Positions 62,897 through 64,000 of a stretch of DNA of 64,000 nt are shown here, in pieces. The stretch covers positions 62,001-126,000 of the forward strand of contig VGES01000001.1 of the NCBI GenBank assembly GCA_016869765.1. The letters are read 5' to 3'. Position 1 is the stretch's first letter; each line of letters begins with the position of its first letter. Made by a program: the position numbers and the translations under genes. The notes beneath the pieces are model-generated. The model had not been told where the DNA came from. It saw nothing but the letters and a program-made list of their open reading frames with translations, and searched no databases. The stretch comes from Alphaproteobacteria bacterium. Lineage in GTDB: Bacteria; Pseudomonadota; Alphaproteobacteria; SHVP01.

Positions 62897-62899
62897 GAC

Positions 62900-63601
62900 A
62901 TGGCCAGGGAGCCGGTCGACCGGGACCTGCTCGACGAACAGTTGGCGTACTATCGGGCTCGAGCACCGGAATACGACGAGTGGTTTCTGCGCACCGGGCG
63001 TTACGACCGTGGGGTGCAGGCGACACGGGATTGGTTCGCCGAGGTGGCCGAGGTCGAGCGCGCGCTCGACCGTTTTGCGCCGCGCGGTCAGGTGCTGGAG
63101 CTGGCCGCCGGCACGGGCTGGTGGACCGCGCGACTCGCGCGCTACGCCGGGGCGCTCACCGCGGTCGACGCTTCGCCGGAAACGATCGAGCGCAATCGCG
63201 TGCGAATGAAGGCGATGAACCTCGCCCTGCCAACCTACGTCCAGGCGGACCTTTTCGCGTGGCAACCCGTTGTCGCCTACGACGCGGTGTTCTTCGGCTT
63301 TTGGCTCAGTCATGTCCCGGAAGAACATTTTGCCGCATTCTGGCAATTGGTTCGGAACGCGCTGGCGCCGGGTGGCCGGGTCTTTTTCGTCGACAGCCGC
63401 CGCGATCCGCAGTCGACCGCCCATGACCATGTTCTCGACGATGGCGACGTCCAGTGGCGTCGGCTGAACGACGGTCGTCGGTTTCGCGTCGTAAAGCGCT
63501 TCTACGACCCGCTCGAACTCGAAGAAACCCTTCGACGCTTGGGCTGGCAAGCGGTCGTGCGGACCACGGCGCGCTACTTCCTGATCGGCGAAGCCTCCTG
63601 A
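62900..63601 (+). CDS. SAM-dependent methyltransferase
   Basis: A 233-residue class I methyltransferase. LELAAGTGWWTARLARYAG is motif I, AVDASPETIERNRVR motif II and VVAYDAVFFGFWLSHVPEEHFAAFW motif IV; LAPGGRVFFVD follows. Substrate is unknown, with a preceding arginine- and tyrosine-rich N-terminus (LAYYRARAPEYDEWFLRTG) typical of small-molecule methyltransferases. Starts three bases after polA. Confidence 0.9.
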   Translation: MAREPVDRDLLDEQLAYYRARAPEYDEWFLRTGRYDRGVQATRDWFAEVAEVERALDRFAPRGQVLELAAGTGWWTARLARYAGALTAVDASPETIERNRVRMKAMNLALPTYVQADLFAWQPVVAYDAVFFGFWLSHVPEEHFAAFWQLVRNALAPGGRVFFVDSRRDPQSTAHDHVLDDGDVQWRRLNDGRRFRVVKRFYDPLELEETLRRLGWQAVVRTTARYFLIGEAS

Positions 63602-63605
63602 CGGC

Positions 63606-64000
63606 TCAGCCGCCGACGATCGTCCGACCAGCGCCCGGGCTTATGGTTTGACCGGTCACGGCACTCGCCGCCGGCGAGGCAAGGAAAGCCACGACCGCTG
63701 CCACCTCCTCGGGCGTCGGCAGCCGGCCCATCGGGGCCTTGGCAGCCTCGGCTTCGATGAACGCCGGACCGACCGAGGCCAGGGTCAATTCGCTTCGCAT
63801 CAACGTCGGCGCCACGGCGTTGACGCAGATCTGCCAGGGAGCGAATTCCTTGGCCCAGGCCTTGGTCAGGCCGAGGAGCGCCGCCTTGGCCGCGGTGTAG
63901 TGCGACGCGGCGGGACTGCCCGCGAGGGCAAAATCCGAGGCGATCAGGACGATCCGCCCCCAGCGCTGGGCCTTCATCGCCGGCACCAGGAGTTGGGTGA
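63606..64000 (-). CDS. Short-chain dehydrogenase/reductase, C-terminal part
   Basis: The gene is cut by the end of the window; its N-terminal NAD(P)-binding half lies beyond base 64000. The visible part reads MKAQRWGRIVLIAS (catalytic serine region), HYTAAKAALLGLTKAWAKEFAP (YxxxK pair), VNAVAPTLM and VTGQTISPGAG, all classical SDR features. Convergent with the methyltransferase gene, four bases apart. Substrate unknown. Confidence 0.9.
   Translation of the reverse strand, partial: TQLLVPAMKAQRWGRIVLIASDFALAGSPAASHYTAAKAALLGLTKAWAKEFAPWQICVNAVAPTLMRSELTLASVGPAFIEAEAAKAPMGRLPTPEEVAAVVAFLASPAASAVTGQTISPGAGRTIVGG

Overview
The window is a GC-rich, densely packed bacterial chromosome segment that I read as alphaproteobacterial, most likely Rhodospirillales-like. 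Pointers are the lnt / HTH regulator / metK / trmB / rimP-nusA-infB-rbfA-truB-rpsO-pnp order, the mutM | ubiE-ubiB-coaBC-dut divergence, an Irr-type Fur regulator, a RegB/RegA redox pair, intracellular PHA depolymerase and the rpsT / dnaA / dnaN / recF / gyrB block. The species cannot be named from sequence alone.

Layout. 1-11.9 kb: end of lnt, a Xre-type regulator, metK, trmB, then the translation/RNA operon rimP to pnp, with a promoter and a leader hairpin before rimP and no ylxR between nusA and infB. 12.0-16.4 kb: an iron/oxidative-stress section with an FMN nitronate-monooxygenase-like enzyme carrying a four-cysteine tail, Irr, then rubrerythrin, a CCG-type Fe-S oxidoreductase and DUF3501 behind a promoter with an Irr-box-like palindrome. 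16.4-25.2 kb: SH3 protein, 2-hydroxyacid dehydrogenase, the minus-strand run ubiE-ubiB-coaBC-dut-moeB-dsrE, then mutM and an enoyl-CoA hydratase. 25.2-32.8 kb: rpsT, a 470-base non-coding region with inverted repeats, rhodanese, dnaA, dnaN, recF, gyrB. 32.8-37.7 kb: four tandem Bcr/CflA-type drug exporters. 37.7-45.8 kb: YgjP-like peptidase, VOC protein, YcgN protein, PHA depolymerase, SCO1, a divergent CobD/CbiB-like membrane protein, and an ABC exporter with a SYLF protein. 45.8-50.2 kb: RegB/RegA, hldE/hldD for LPS heptose. 50.2-53.8 kb: a minus-strand run of VOC, two tandem metallo-beta-lactamase-fold hydrolases (one broken by a stop codon), isochorismatase-like hydrolase and an unusual two-domain cupin protein. 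53.8-64 kb: a Phd/VapC toxin-antitoxin pair with a perfect palindromic operator, nadA-nadC, tRNA-Arg(CCG), two tandem TrkH subunits, a CHCC zinc-finger protein, polA with a degenerate proofreading domain, a methyltransferase and a partial SDR.

Most of the window is conserved housekeeping. The parts that deserve a second look are the NMO/Irr/rubrerythrin section, the five-gene hydrolase/cupin run at 50.2-53.8 kb, the fourfold MFS array, and individual enzymes with lost or altered motifs (PolA exonuclease, MutM zinc finger, CobD-like protein). No CRISPR array, insertion sequence, prophage or clearly undescribed defence system was seen.
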